This document shows, piece after piece, positions 15,577 through 20,958 of a DNA stretch of 20,958 bases. The DNA lies in the NCBI GenBank assembly GCA_002315655.1, contig DCHO01000017.1:16741-37698 (forward strand). The letters run 5' to 3'. The DNA is from Christensenella sp. UBA1750 (GTDB lineage: Bacteria; Bacillota; Clostridia; Christensenellales; UBA1750). The position numbers and the translations under genes were made by a program. Numbering within the stretch: the first letter of the stretch is position 1; each line of letters starts with the position of its first letter. The notes beneath the pieces are model-generated. The model saw only the letters and a program-made list of their open reading frames with translations. It was not told the origin of the DNA and did not search any database.

Positions 15577-16626
15577 ATGCCGGACGACATATTGCCCCAA
15601 TGTATTTTGCTGATTTTCTACACCCTCTTTGGCGCATTCTTCTCCGCGGGTGAGACCGCGCTTTCCTACTGCAACAATGTGCGCATCCGCCTGATGGCGG
15701 ACAACGGCGACAAGCGCGCCCGAAAGGTCGTGCGGCTGCTGGATCATTTTGACGAAACCGTTGTCGCGCTGCTCATCGGCGTGAACATTCTGCACGTTGT
15801 CTCCGCCGCGGCGGCAACTGTGCTCTTTGTCTCGGTGTGGGGGAACGCGGGTGCGACCATCTCCACCGTTGTGATGACTCTTGTGGTCTTCATCTTCGGC
15901 GAGACCATCCCGAAAAACATCGCCAAGGCCAACGCGGACGGCTTCATCCTCGGCACCGCCGCCTTCATCCTCTGGTTTTTCTACCTGTTCAAGCCCGCCG
16001 TCTTTGTGCTCACGCACTTGGGCGAGTTCTGCAAATCCTTGATCAAGGTCAAGGAAGAGCCCTCCATGACGGACGACGAGTTCGCCACCATCGTGGATTC
16101 CGTGCAGAGCGAAGGCCTGTTGGAAGAAAGCGAGACCGACATCATCAAGTCCTCCATCAACTTTTACGACCTGTTGGCCAAGCAGGTGATGACGCCCCGG
16201 GAAAAAATCGTTTCCCTTCCGCTCACCGCCACGCAGGACGAGGTTCGCGCCTGCATCCTCTCCAGCCCCTTCTCCCGCTACCCCATCACGGACGGCGACA
16301 ACGACCACATCGTCGGCGTTCTTGTGGCGCGCAAGGTGCTCTTTGCCCTGGCGCACGGCCAGCAGGTCGATGTGAAAACCATGATGGACAAGCCCGTGAA
16401 AATTCCCATGGACAAGTCCGTGGCGGACGCCTTCCAGGAAATGCGCACCCACAAGATGCACTTCGCCGTGCTGCAGGACGGCAACGGGAAAACCGTCGGC
16501 GTGATCACCATGGACGACATTTTGAAGGAGCTTGTGGACGATATTGAGGACATTCACGAGGAGCTTCCCGTGAAAAAGCCCGCAAGATCGGCAAAACCCG
16601 GCGAAGGAGGCGGAAAGAATGGCTAA
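15577..16626 (+). CDS. CNNM/CorC-family membrane protein (DUF21 plus CBS pair, no CorC_HlyC domain)
   Basis: The 349-residue protein has an N-terminal DUF21 transmembrane domain (helices at about 6-25, 62-88, 92-108 and 122-150) with the conserved GETIPK motif. A cytosolic CBS pair follows (about 195-325, including KQVMTPREKIVSLP and GVITMDDILKELVDDIEDI). It ends in a basic Gly/Ser/Lys tail without the C-terminal CorC_HlyC domain. Relatives are linked to Mg2+ or Co2+ efflux and tolerance. The SAGETAL segment has Gly where the partner has Ser (SASEIAS). AAAGGAG is 16 bases from ATG 15577, an unusually long spacer; TTG 15592 is an alternative start. Its last eight bases overlap the next gene. 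Confidence 0.88.
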   Translation: MPDDILPQCILLIFYTLFGAFFSAGETALSYCNNVRIRLMADNGDKRARKVVRLLDHFDETVVALLIGVNILHVVSAAAATVLFVSVWGNAGATISTVVMTLVVFIFGETIPKNIAKANADGFILGTAAFILWFFYLFKPAVFVLTHLGEFCKSLIKVKEEPSMTDDEFATIVDSVQSEGLLEESETDIIKSSINFYDLLAKQVMTPREKIVSLPLTATQDEVRACILSSPFSRYPITDGDNDHIVGVLVARKVLFALAHGQQVDVKTMMDKPVKIPMDKSVADAFQEMRTHKMHFAVLQDGNGKTVGVITMDDILKELVDDIEDIHEELPVKKPARSAKPGEGGGKNG

Positions 16627-17884
16627 CGCGCTGCAAATCATCGCCATCATTATTTTCATCCTCTTTTCCGCCATTTTCTCCGCCAGCGAAATTGCATCGG
16701 CCAAGTCCAACAAGCTGCGCTTCGAGGCCGCCGCGGAAAAGGGCGACAGAACCGCGAAGGTGGTCTGCGCCATCAACGAAAATTACGTCCGTTCCTTATC
16801 CACCATTTTGGCGGGCAACAACTTCGTCAACATCGCCGCCTCCACCGTGGCCACGGTGCTGTTCATCGGCTGGTTCGGGGCGAAGGGCGAAGGCATCGCT
16901 TCCGTGGTCATCACGGTGCTGCTGCTGATTTTCGGCGAAACCTGCCCCAAAATCCTTGCCGCCGGCGCGCCGGATGTCTTCATCCGCCTGTTCGCGTGGC
17001 CGCTGCGCATCTGCATGATTCTCCTTTTCCCCATTATATGGCTGGTGGAAAAGCTCGTGGATTTCCTCTCCCCGCTGTGGACGCCCAAAGAGAGCGCCCC
17101 GCAAGTTACGCCGGAAGAGCTGGTGGAGATCGTGGAAGACATTGAAGACGAGGGCGTTTTCACCGAGGACGAGAGCGAGCTCATCCGCTCCGCCATCGAG
17201 TTTGCGGACACCACCGCCCACGAAATCCTCACCCCGCGCATCGACATGGTGGCCATCGACATTGACGAGTTCGACCCGAAGCACGACCTCAATGAAGAGC
17301 TGCTGCGCTATTCCCGCGTGCCTGTTTATCAGGAGACCATCGACAACGTGATCGGCATTCTCCCCACGCGCCAGCTCATGCGTGCCATCGTGGAAGGGGA
17401 GAAGGACGTGAACATCCGCGACCTCATGAAAAAACCGCTCTTTGTTCACATGACCTGCCCCATTTCCACCATCATCGACGAATTTAAGGTCTCCCACCTG
17501 CAAATGGCGGTGGTCGTGGACGAGTTCGGCGGGGTGATGGGCGTGGTGACGCTGGAAGACATCATGGAGGAAATCGTCGGGAACATCTATGACGAGATGG
17601 ATCAGCCCGAGATCGAGATCGAGCAGAAGACCGAAACCTCCTTTGTGGTGGACGGCAGCATGAACATCTACGATATGTTCGATGAGGTGGGCTACGAGCC
17701 TTCCCCGGAGTTTGAGACGGAGTACACCACCGTCGGCGGCTGGGCAACCGAAATTTTGGACAAATTCCCCGACCCCGGCGACGAGTTCACCTTCGACAAC
17801 CTCCATTGTACCGTGCTGGACGCACAGGCCATGCGCGTCGAGCAGGTGCAGATCGACGTCCTCCCCAAAGAGGAAGAGGAATAG
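16619..17884 (+). CDS. CNNM/CorC-family membrane protein with complete DUF21-CBS-CorC_HlyC layout
   Basis: The 421-residue protein has a DUF21 transmembrane domain (about 1-150, with SASEIAS near the start and GETCPK), a CBS pair (about 200-325, with HEILTPRIDMVAIDID and MGVVTLEDIMEEIVG) and a C-terminal CorC_HlyC domain (about 345-418, with TTVGGWATEILDKFPDPGDEF). This is the full architecture of the CorC/MpfA/YhdP type, proposed to export Mg2+ or protect against divalent cations. GGAGG within the 3' end of the upstream paralogue supports ATG 16619, and the eight-base overlap suggests coupling. These proteins dimerise through DUF21 and CBS domains, so the two products may form heterodimers. 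The acidic end, KEEEE, precedes a palindromic repeat. Confidence 0.92.
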   Translation: MANALQIIAIIIFILFSAIFSASEIASAKSNKLRFEAAAEKGDRTAKVVCAINENYVRSLSTILAGNNFVNIAASTVATVLFIGWFGAKGEGIASVVITVLLLIFGETCPKILAAGAPDVFIRLFAWPLRICMILLFPIIWLVEKLVDFLSPLWTPKESAPQVTPEELVEIVEDIEDEGVFTEDESELIRSAIEFADTTAHEILTPRIDMVAIDIDEFDPKHDLNEELLRYSRVPVYQETIDNVIGILPTRQLMRAIVEGEKDVNIRDLMKKPLFVHMTCPISTIIDEFKVSHLQMAVVVDEFGGVMGVVTLEDIMEEIVGNIYDEMDQPEIEIEQKTETSFVVDGSMNIYDMFDEVGYEPSPEFETEYTTVGGWATEILDKFPDPGDEFTFDNLHCTVLDAQAMRVEQVQIDVLPKEEEE

Positions 17885-17890
17885 ACGTGT

Positions 17891-18036
17891 AGGCTCCCCG
17901 CGTGCAGAGGCTCCCCCGCGTGCGTAGGCTCCCCCGCGTGCGGGGGAGCTGGATTTTCATGGGGCTTGTCCCCATGAAAAGACTGAAGGGGTTGTAAAGG
18001 GTATTCCCCGCCCTGTCGTAAAATGACTGAGAGGGC
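17891..18036. repeat. Dispersed palindromic repeat, copy 2 (expanded)
   Basis: Three consecutive near-copies of AGGCTCCCCCGCGTGCGT begin at 17891, 17908 and 17926. The last runs into GGGGGAGCTGG to complete the palindrome. A perfect 11-bp hairpin TTTTCATGGGG-CTTGT-CCCCATGAAAA follows (17954-17980), then spacer sequence and the common tail ATGACTGAGAGGGC (18023-18036). It fills the space between the CorC gene and the terminator of the oppositely oriented RiPP operon. No gene is seen in 17885-18096. Confidence 0.85.
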
Positions 18037-18079
18037 AAAAAAACTCCCGCTCCATCCCCATCGGGAAGAAGCGGGAGTT
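18037..18079 (-). terminator. Rho-independent terminator of the RiPP operon
   Basis: On the minus strand the stem AACTCCCGCT / AGCGGGAGTT (plus 18070-18079 and 18042-18051) is followed by Ts (plus 18037-18043). It lies 17 bases after the PqqD-like stop codon. The other strand has a weaker T-rich stretch (GCTTTAT) after the stem, so it may also stop transcripts from the CorC operon. Confidence 0.9.
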
Positions 18080-18096
18080 GCTTTATATCGGCAGAA

Positions 18097-18363
18097 TCAT
18101 TCGGCAAGGCAGCCGATTTCGCTGATCTTTTGGATAAAGCTGTGCACGGCGTTTTCCGCGCGGGCGGCCTCCACGTCGTATTCATCCAGCAACGCCTGTG
18201 TAAGCTCGGCCTCGGACTTCTCCGATTCCAACTGCTGCCACAGGAACGCGCCGGTGTCGTTCAGGGTGATGATGCACTTCATGTCGTCCATCGTATCGGA
18301 CAGCGGCACCACGACGAACTCCCCTGCAATGTCGTGTAAAACAAAACCTTCTTTGAGTTTCAT
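18097..18363 (-). CDS. PqqD-family RiPP recognition protein
   Basis: The 88-residue protein matches the PqqD family: a beta-rich start (GFVLHDIAGEFVVVPLSD), then ITLNDTGAFLWQQL, an acidic helix ELTQALLDEYDV and the C-terminal EIGCLAE. Such winged-helix RiPP recognition elements bind the leader of a precursor peptide and present it to a radical SAM enzyme. It is the last gene of the operon, 12 bases after the maturase gene. AGGAG overlaps the maturase stop codon (TAGGAG). Its base composition is GC-rich like the surrounding chromosome and unlike the AT-rich maturase gene. Confidence 0.88.
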   Translation of the reverse strand: MKLKEGFVLHDIAGEFVVVPLSDTMDDMKCIITLNDTGAFLWQQLESEKSEAELTQALLDEYDVEAARAENAVHSFIQKISEIGCLAE

Positions 18364-18375
18364 GATTTTTCGCTC

Positions 18376-19443
18376 CTAATCGCAGTCTTTTTTGATGATT
18401 TGTTCGGGTTGTTCACCCGGCTTACGAACAAGATTTACAGTTCTGTAATTTTCTCTTGCAATGGCACATACATACGGTGAGATTTTTTCGGGGTCGCCCG
18501 ATTCCCCTTCTAAAGTGCCCGGACAGGGATTGCAGAATTGAAGATATTTGCACCCATGACATTTCTTTGGTGATTGTAGTTTATCTAATCTTTTCCATAA
18601 CTTTTGATAACTTTCAATGAAAGCTGAATTATGCGTGCTTTCCCTAATACTATTGATAAAATTACATGCAATTATGTCACCTTGCCAAGTGATAATGCAA
18701 CTACTTCTATATGCTTTATAGCAACTAAATGGTTTATCTATCACAAAATCATATAGATTGCATGTATGTTGGATTGTGTCATCATTTGTATCTGAATATT
18801 CTGGAATAATCCGGACGGGAAAAATATCACTTTTTGCTCCTCTTACAGGCATACGTATTAGGTTTGAATGTTCAAACCTAATTTTCTTTTCTTTTGACCA
18901 TTGCTCAAGTAGAGCTATATCTTTTTCGTTATCCCGAATTGCTGTCATACAAGTCCAAAAAGGGATACCGGCCTCCTTTAATAATTCGATATTTTTAGAA
19001 ACCTTCGTGAAACCATCACTTATTTTACATACTGTTTTGTATGTTTCATCGCTTGCTCCATAAAGTGTTAGCTTTATATAGTAAGGTTTCATTTTTTTGA
19101 GCCATGAAATATTAATCTCCGATAGCAAATACCCGTTAGTTATAATAGTGATGATAAAACCGCATTTGTAGGCATACTCATATATTTCCTTAAAATGAGG
19201 GTGAAAGAAAACTTCTCCGCCTGTAAATGTAACATATAGAACACCAATTTTTTTGCAATCATCTAAGATATTCATCCAATAACTGACAGGAAGAATTCTA
19301 CTTTGTGTTTCAAGATTATCATTACGAATATAGCACATTTTACACTTGAAGTTACAAAGAGGAGTTAGTTCAAGTGTAACTTGAAAGGGTAGATTTCTCT
19401 TAATTTGTTTGTTGCGAAAATCCTGAATAAATAAATTTTCCAT
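18376..19443 (-). CDS. Radical SAM/SPASM peptide maturase
   Basis: The 355-residue protein carries the radical SAM motif CNFKCKMC (Cys30, Cys34, Cys37) that holds the 4Fe-4S cluster cleaving SAM, followed by TFTGGEVFFHP (GGE at 75-77). A C-terminal SPASM domain supplies auxiliary-cluster ligands: Cys241-x13-G-x4-Cys260, then Cys295-x2-Cys298-x5-Cys304-x2-Cys307 and Cys326. The CxxC at 304/307 is one residue tighter than the common Cx3C spacing. Such enzymes modify ribosomal peptides by forming crosslinks, epimerising residues or rearranging the backbone. The type of chemistry cannot be read from the sequence. AGGAG lies five bases before ATG 19443. It sits between the precursor genes and the PqqD-like gene. 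The gene is markedly AT-rich, pointing to transfer. Confidence 0.9.
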   Translation of the reverse strand: MENLFIQDFRNKQIKRNLPFQVTLELTPLCNFKCKMCYIRNDNLETQSRILPVSYWMNILDDCKKIGVLYVTFTGGEVFFHPHFKEIYEYAYKCGFIITIITNGYLLSEINISWLKKMKPYYIKLTLYGASDETYKTVCKISDGFTKVSKNIELLKEAGIPFWTCMTAIRDNEKDIALLEQWSKEKKIRFEHSNLIRMPVRGAKSDIFPVRIIPEYSDTNDDTIQHTCNLYDFVIDKPFSCYKAYRSSCIITWQGDIIACNFINSIRESTHNSAFIESYQKLWKRLDKLQSPKKCHGCKYLQFCNPCPGTLEGESGDPEKISPYVCAIARENYRTVNLVRKPGEQPEQIIKKDCD

Positions 19444-19457
19444 TATATCTCCTAATA

Positions 19458-19489
19458 GAAGAGGGGTTGAAAAAATTCAACCCCTCTTC
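19458..19489 (-). promoter_or_regulatory. Perfect 14-bp stem-loop between precursor B and the maturase gene
   Basis: GAAGAGGGGTTGAA (19458-19471) pairs perfectly with TTCAACCCCTCTTC (19476-19489) across a four-base loop. On the transcribed strand it comes 12 bases after the precursor stop codon and ends just before the maturase ribosome binding site. No U-run follows, so it is more likely an attenuator or mRNA-stabilising hairpin that keeps precursor mRNA above maturase mRNA than a full terminator. Confidence 0.75.
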
Positions 19490-19501
19490 AAATGTGAATT
19501 A

Positions 19502-19747
19502 TTAATTAGCTTTGTATATCCAATTCATACTTAGCATATAGTTTATGCGAACTCTGTCGAGACTTCTGTTTGTATTTATATAATTCTTGACATCATCGTA
19601 ATGTTCATTTACATAATGATAAACCTCTCCTGGACATTCATCACTGGTAATCGTACCAAGTTGAATGTCTCCATCCCAAGAACGAGTAATTACTCCACCA
19701 ACAACATTGTTCAGATCCTCGTCAGATAATTCAATATAATTCGGCAT
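19502..19747 (-). CDS. RiPP precursor peptide B with double-glycine leader
   Basis: The 81-residue peptide begins MPNYIELSDEDLNNVVGG. This is the ELSDEDL...VVGG leader typical of double-glycine (Nif11/bacteriocin-like) precursors, with a predicted cut after Gly18 by a C39-type peptidase. The remaining 63 residues are rich in Tyr, Asn and Asp (YHYVNEHYDD, NYINTN, MNWIYKAN), with only one Cys (38). GGGAGGG seven bases before the ATG supports the start. It lies 24 bases after precursor A and just before the maturase gene. No C39 peptidase/exporter gene is present in the window. Assignment as precursor rests on leader type and context. Confidence 0.75.
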   Translation of the reverse strand: MPNYIELSDEDLNNVVGGVITRSWDGDIQLGTITSDECPGEVYHYVNEHYDDVKNYINTNRSLDRVRINYMLSMNWIYKAN

Positions 19748-19771
19748 AAATTAACCCTCCCTATATAATTA

Positions 19772-19969
19772 TTATCCTGCAAAATCCTGTGAGTTATCAC
19801 TAAGGTTCTTTATTGTACAAGTAGTCCCCGCTTCGTCTTTGTCATTTCCGCGAGTGTAGTTAGAGCAACTGGTATTGGTTGACCACCAAGGATTACTGGC
19901 GGTCACAATATCATTCGCATCAAATTCGATGGCTTCGACTTCGGGTTCCGAGAAAATCTTTTTCTCCAT
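19772..19969 (-). CDS. RiPP precursor peptide A (FDANDIVTAS leader)
   Basis: The 65-residue peptide begins MEKKIFSEPEVEAIEF followed by DANDIVTAS. This 'K...PEVE...EFDANDIVTxS' leader is common to short clostridial peptides encoded beside modification enzymes. The predicted core from about residue 26 reads NPWWSTNTSCSNYTRGND, then a stretch with Thr-Cys51 and an acidic, Asn-rich tail ending DFAG. It has two Cys (35, 51), and its leader is unlike that of precursor B. AAGGAGG with an 8-nt spacer supports ATG 19969. It is the first gene of the operon, after a leader of about 90 nt. The mature product and its modification are unknown. Confidence 0.75.
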   Translation of the reverse strand: MEKKIFSEPEVEAIEFDANDIVTASNPWWSTNTSCSNYTRGNDKDEAGTTCTIKNLSDNSQDFAG

Positions 19970-20067
19970 GGGTCTATCCTCCTTGCGCGGGGGGTCTGTG
20001 TTCGGCCTGCTCCTTGCTTTGGGGTAAGCCGCCGTGTGTTTTTGTCCCCATTCTATCTACTGTCTCT

Positions 20068-20096
20068 ATTGTAGCGTATCCTCCTTCCTTTGTCAA
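20068..20096 (-). promoter_or_regulatory. Promoter of the RiPP operon
   Basis: On the minus strand TTGACA (plus 20091-20096), a 17-base spacer and TACAAT (plus 20068-20073) give a near-consensus promoter. The first coding start is at 19969, leaving an untranslated leader of about 90 nt. Confidence 0.85.
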
Positions 20097-20278
20097 TCCC
20101 CTTTTTAAGAACTTTTTTCGGTTTTCTCCTCCTTTCCTTCGGGTTTTGTTCCGTTGGTTTTGACACTCCTTTATACGAACCGTCAGAAAAAAGGGACACT
20201 GGTTTTGGAAAGTTTTTTTCAAATTTTTTGCTTTGCCGGAATGACCCTCTCGGACATCTGCGGCGAAGGTCGGGGAAT
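20097..20278. other. Non-coding stretch between the RiPP promoter and repeat copy 3
   Basis: I see no supported gene here. The stretch has several T-runs on the plus strand (around 20103-20160 and 20206-20230). It has a TATAAA-like box on the minus strand near 20171, without a convincing -35. A short segment, GACCCTCTCGGAC (20243-20255), faintly resembles the tail of the dispersed repeat. Confidence 0.5.
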
Positions 20279-20353
20279 GCCCCTCTCAGTCATTTTGCTA
20301 CGCAAAATGCCAGCTCCCCCGCACGCGCTGGAGCCTACGCACGCGGGGAGCCT
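20279..20353. repeat. Dispersed palindromic repeat, copy 3 (inverted relative to copy 2)
   Basis: Read on the minus strand it starts AGGCTCCCCGCGTGCGT, repeats AGGCTCC with a variant arm (AGCGCGTGC) and completes GGGGGAGCTGG. A hairpin CATTTTGC-GTA-GCAAAATG (plus 20291-20309) and the tail ATGACTGAGAGGGGC follow. The middle hairpin has a different sequence from copy 2 but keeps perfect pairing. The copy lies just upstream of the tmRNA promoter. Confidence 0.85.
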
Positions 20354-20373
20354 CTACGGGAGCAGCCATACTG

Positions 20374-20402
20374 TTGCAAAGAGGTTGAGAATATGCTATA
20401 CT
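20374..20402 (+). promoter_or_regulatory. Promoter of tmRNA
   Basis: TTGCAA (20374-20379), a 17-base spacer and TATACT (20397-20402) lie just upstream of the tmRNA 5' end at 20417. The start would be near 20409, leaving a short leader that RNase P would remove. Confidence 0.75.
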
Positions 20403-20416
20403 GTCTCTGTCAGTAC

Positions 20417-20767
20417 GGGGGCGTACTGGTTTCGACGGGGTTGTCGAAAGAGCGCTAAGCGAGCCGCAGACCCACGCTGCGTCAACAAGCGGGACTTAAA
20501 CATTAACTGACAATTCTAACGAACTGTCTTTCGCCGCTTAATGGCGAACGTCGGCCTGGGGCCACCTGTAGCCTCAGTTCCCGGCGTCAGAAATACAGGG
20601 ACCGAATCAGCCTAAGCTTTGCCGCTGACCGTATTTATGAAGCTACCAAAACCATGACCCTGTCTGTCGGGGGCTTGGCAGAGGGAATGTAAAACCACAG
20701 ACTGCGCTCGGAGAAAGGCGCCCGGTCGCTTCTTCGGACAGGGGTTCGACTCCCCTCGCCTCCACCA
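20417..20767 (+). ncRNA. ssrA: tmRNA (transfer-messenger RNA)
   Basis: The 5' end GGGGGCGTACTGGTTTCGAC and the 3' end with the T-arm GGGTTCGACTCCC and an encoded CCA form a tRNA-like domain. The acceptor stem GGGGGCG pairs with CGCCTCC (one G-U). The total of about 351 nt is normal for one-piece tmRNA. It rescues stalled ribosomes with SmpB and tags the protein for proteolysis. The tag frame ends GAA-CTG-TCT-TTC-GCC-GCT-TAA (20521-20541), so the tag ends ELSFAA and probably reads about TDNSNELSFAA. The exact resume codon (ACA 20500, TTA 20503 or ACT 20506) is uncertain. Confidence 0.96.
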
Positions 20768-20772
20768 ACAAA

Positions 20773-20812
20773 GGACGCAGATATTGATACAATGTCTGCG
20801 TCCTCTTTTTTG
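20773..20812 (+). terminator. Rho-independent terminator of tmRNA
   Basis: GGACGCAGA (20773-20781) pairs with TCTGCGTCC (20795-20803), followed by CTCTTTTTT-type sequence (20804-20811). It begins five bases after the CCA end of tmRNA. Confidence 0.92.
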
Positions 20813-20824
20813 CCTGAAAAAACC

Positions 20825-20958
20825 TTATTTACTGGGCTTTTCGGGCTTTTTCATGTCTGGCAGCGTTTCAAAGTGCGGGCGCATTTTTGTTCTTTTCGTT
20901 TCAGAATGGTCGCCTTCGCCTGCACTCTGAAATGAAAACGGCTGGGGGTGCAAAAACG
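20825..20958 (-). CDS. Possible C-terminal tail of a leftward gene (cut by window edge)
   Basis: A minus-strand frame is open from the window edge for 43 codons and ends KMRPHFETLPDMKKPEKPSK then TAA at 20825. The charged, Pro/Lys-rich end looks like a plausible protein tail, but no domain is visible and an open stretch of this length is not strong evidence in GC-rich DNA. An imperfect hairpin, TTTCAGAGTG/CATTCTGAAA on the minus strand (about 20903-20937), lies inside it, which weakens the coding case. The frame could instead be chance. Confidence 0.25.
   Translation of the reverse strand, partial: FLHPQPFSFQSAGEGDHSETKRTKMRPHFETLPDMKKPEKPSK

Noticed and set aside
15341..15637. 98-codon minus-strand ORF opposite the CNNM/CorC leader
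   Set aside because: It covers a perfect plus-strand promoter and has no supporting start signal. Its Val-rich stretch is the complement of the acidic ORF.
17891..17980. Rho-independent terminator for the CorC operon at the GC-rich hairpins
   Set aside because: Neither hairpin is followed by a U-run. The nearby bidirectional stem at 18042-18079 is the better candidate.
19974..20222. An 82-codon minus-strand ORF upstream of precursor A
   Set aside because: It spans the RiPP operon promoter and leader, has no good ribosome binding site at its start and reads as low-complexity basic sequence with no recognisable domain.

Overview
The window looks like a chromosomal segment from a moderately GC-rich gut Clostridium-class bacterium, probably Oscillospiraceae/Ruminococcaceae-like. 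This rests on AGGAGG-type ribosome binding sites, a Firmicute-type tmRNA, a secreted papain-family protease with a Big_2 array, and dispersed palindromes of the GCTCCCCCGC-GT-GCGGGGGAGC ... CTGAGAGGG kind. I associate that repeat type with these genomes from memory; I have not searched it.

Left part (1-3300): genes run leftwards. The N-terminus of an ABC transporter ATPase is cut by the window edge. Next is a 919-residue fusion of a short UvrA-like ABC protein to a TrmO/TsaA-type tRNA methyltransferase domain, driven by a consensus promoter. Beyond it lies a frameshifted C-terminal remnant of an ABC exporter with an intact terminator.

Middle part (3300-15322): genes run rightwards. A 1478-residue secreted cysteine protease with a lectin-like domain and many bacterial Ig-like repeats stands alone between its own promoter and a strong terminator. 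A tightly packed seven-gene operon follows: the FAD, 2Fe-2S and molybdopterin subunits of a xanthine-dehydrogenase-family molybdenum hydroxylase, a FecCD/BtuCDF-type importer (lipoprotein, permease, ATPase), and a THEP1-like NTPase fused to a MocA-like cofactor nucleotidyltransferase. The enzyme, its probable cofactor-finishing enzyme and a candidate metal (possibly molybdate) importer are thus co-expressed.

Next (15319-17884): a perfect consensus promoter overlaps the stop codon of that operon. It drives a leader of about 220 nt, containing a short acidic ORF, and two overlapping CNNM/CorC-family membrane protein genes.

Right part (17891-20353): an island lies between two inverted copies of the dispersed repeat. 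It holds a compact leftward RiPP operon: two unlike precursor peptides, a radical SAM/SPASM maturase and a PqqD-type recognition protein. Its centre is clearly more AT-rich than its edges. I consider this the most likely undescribed system here. The window ends with ssrA (tmRNA), its promoter and terminator, and a possible gene tail at the right edge.
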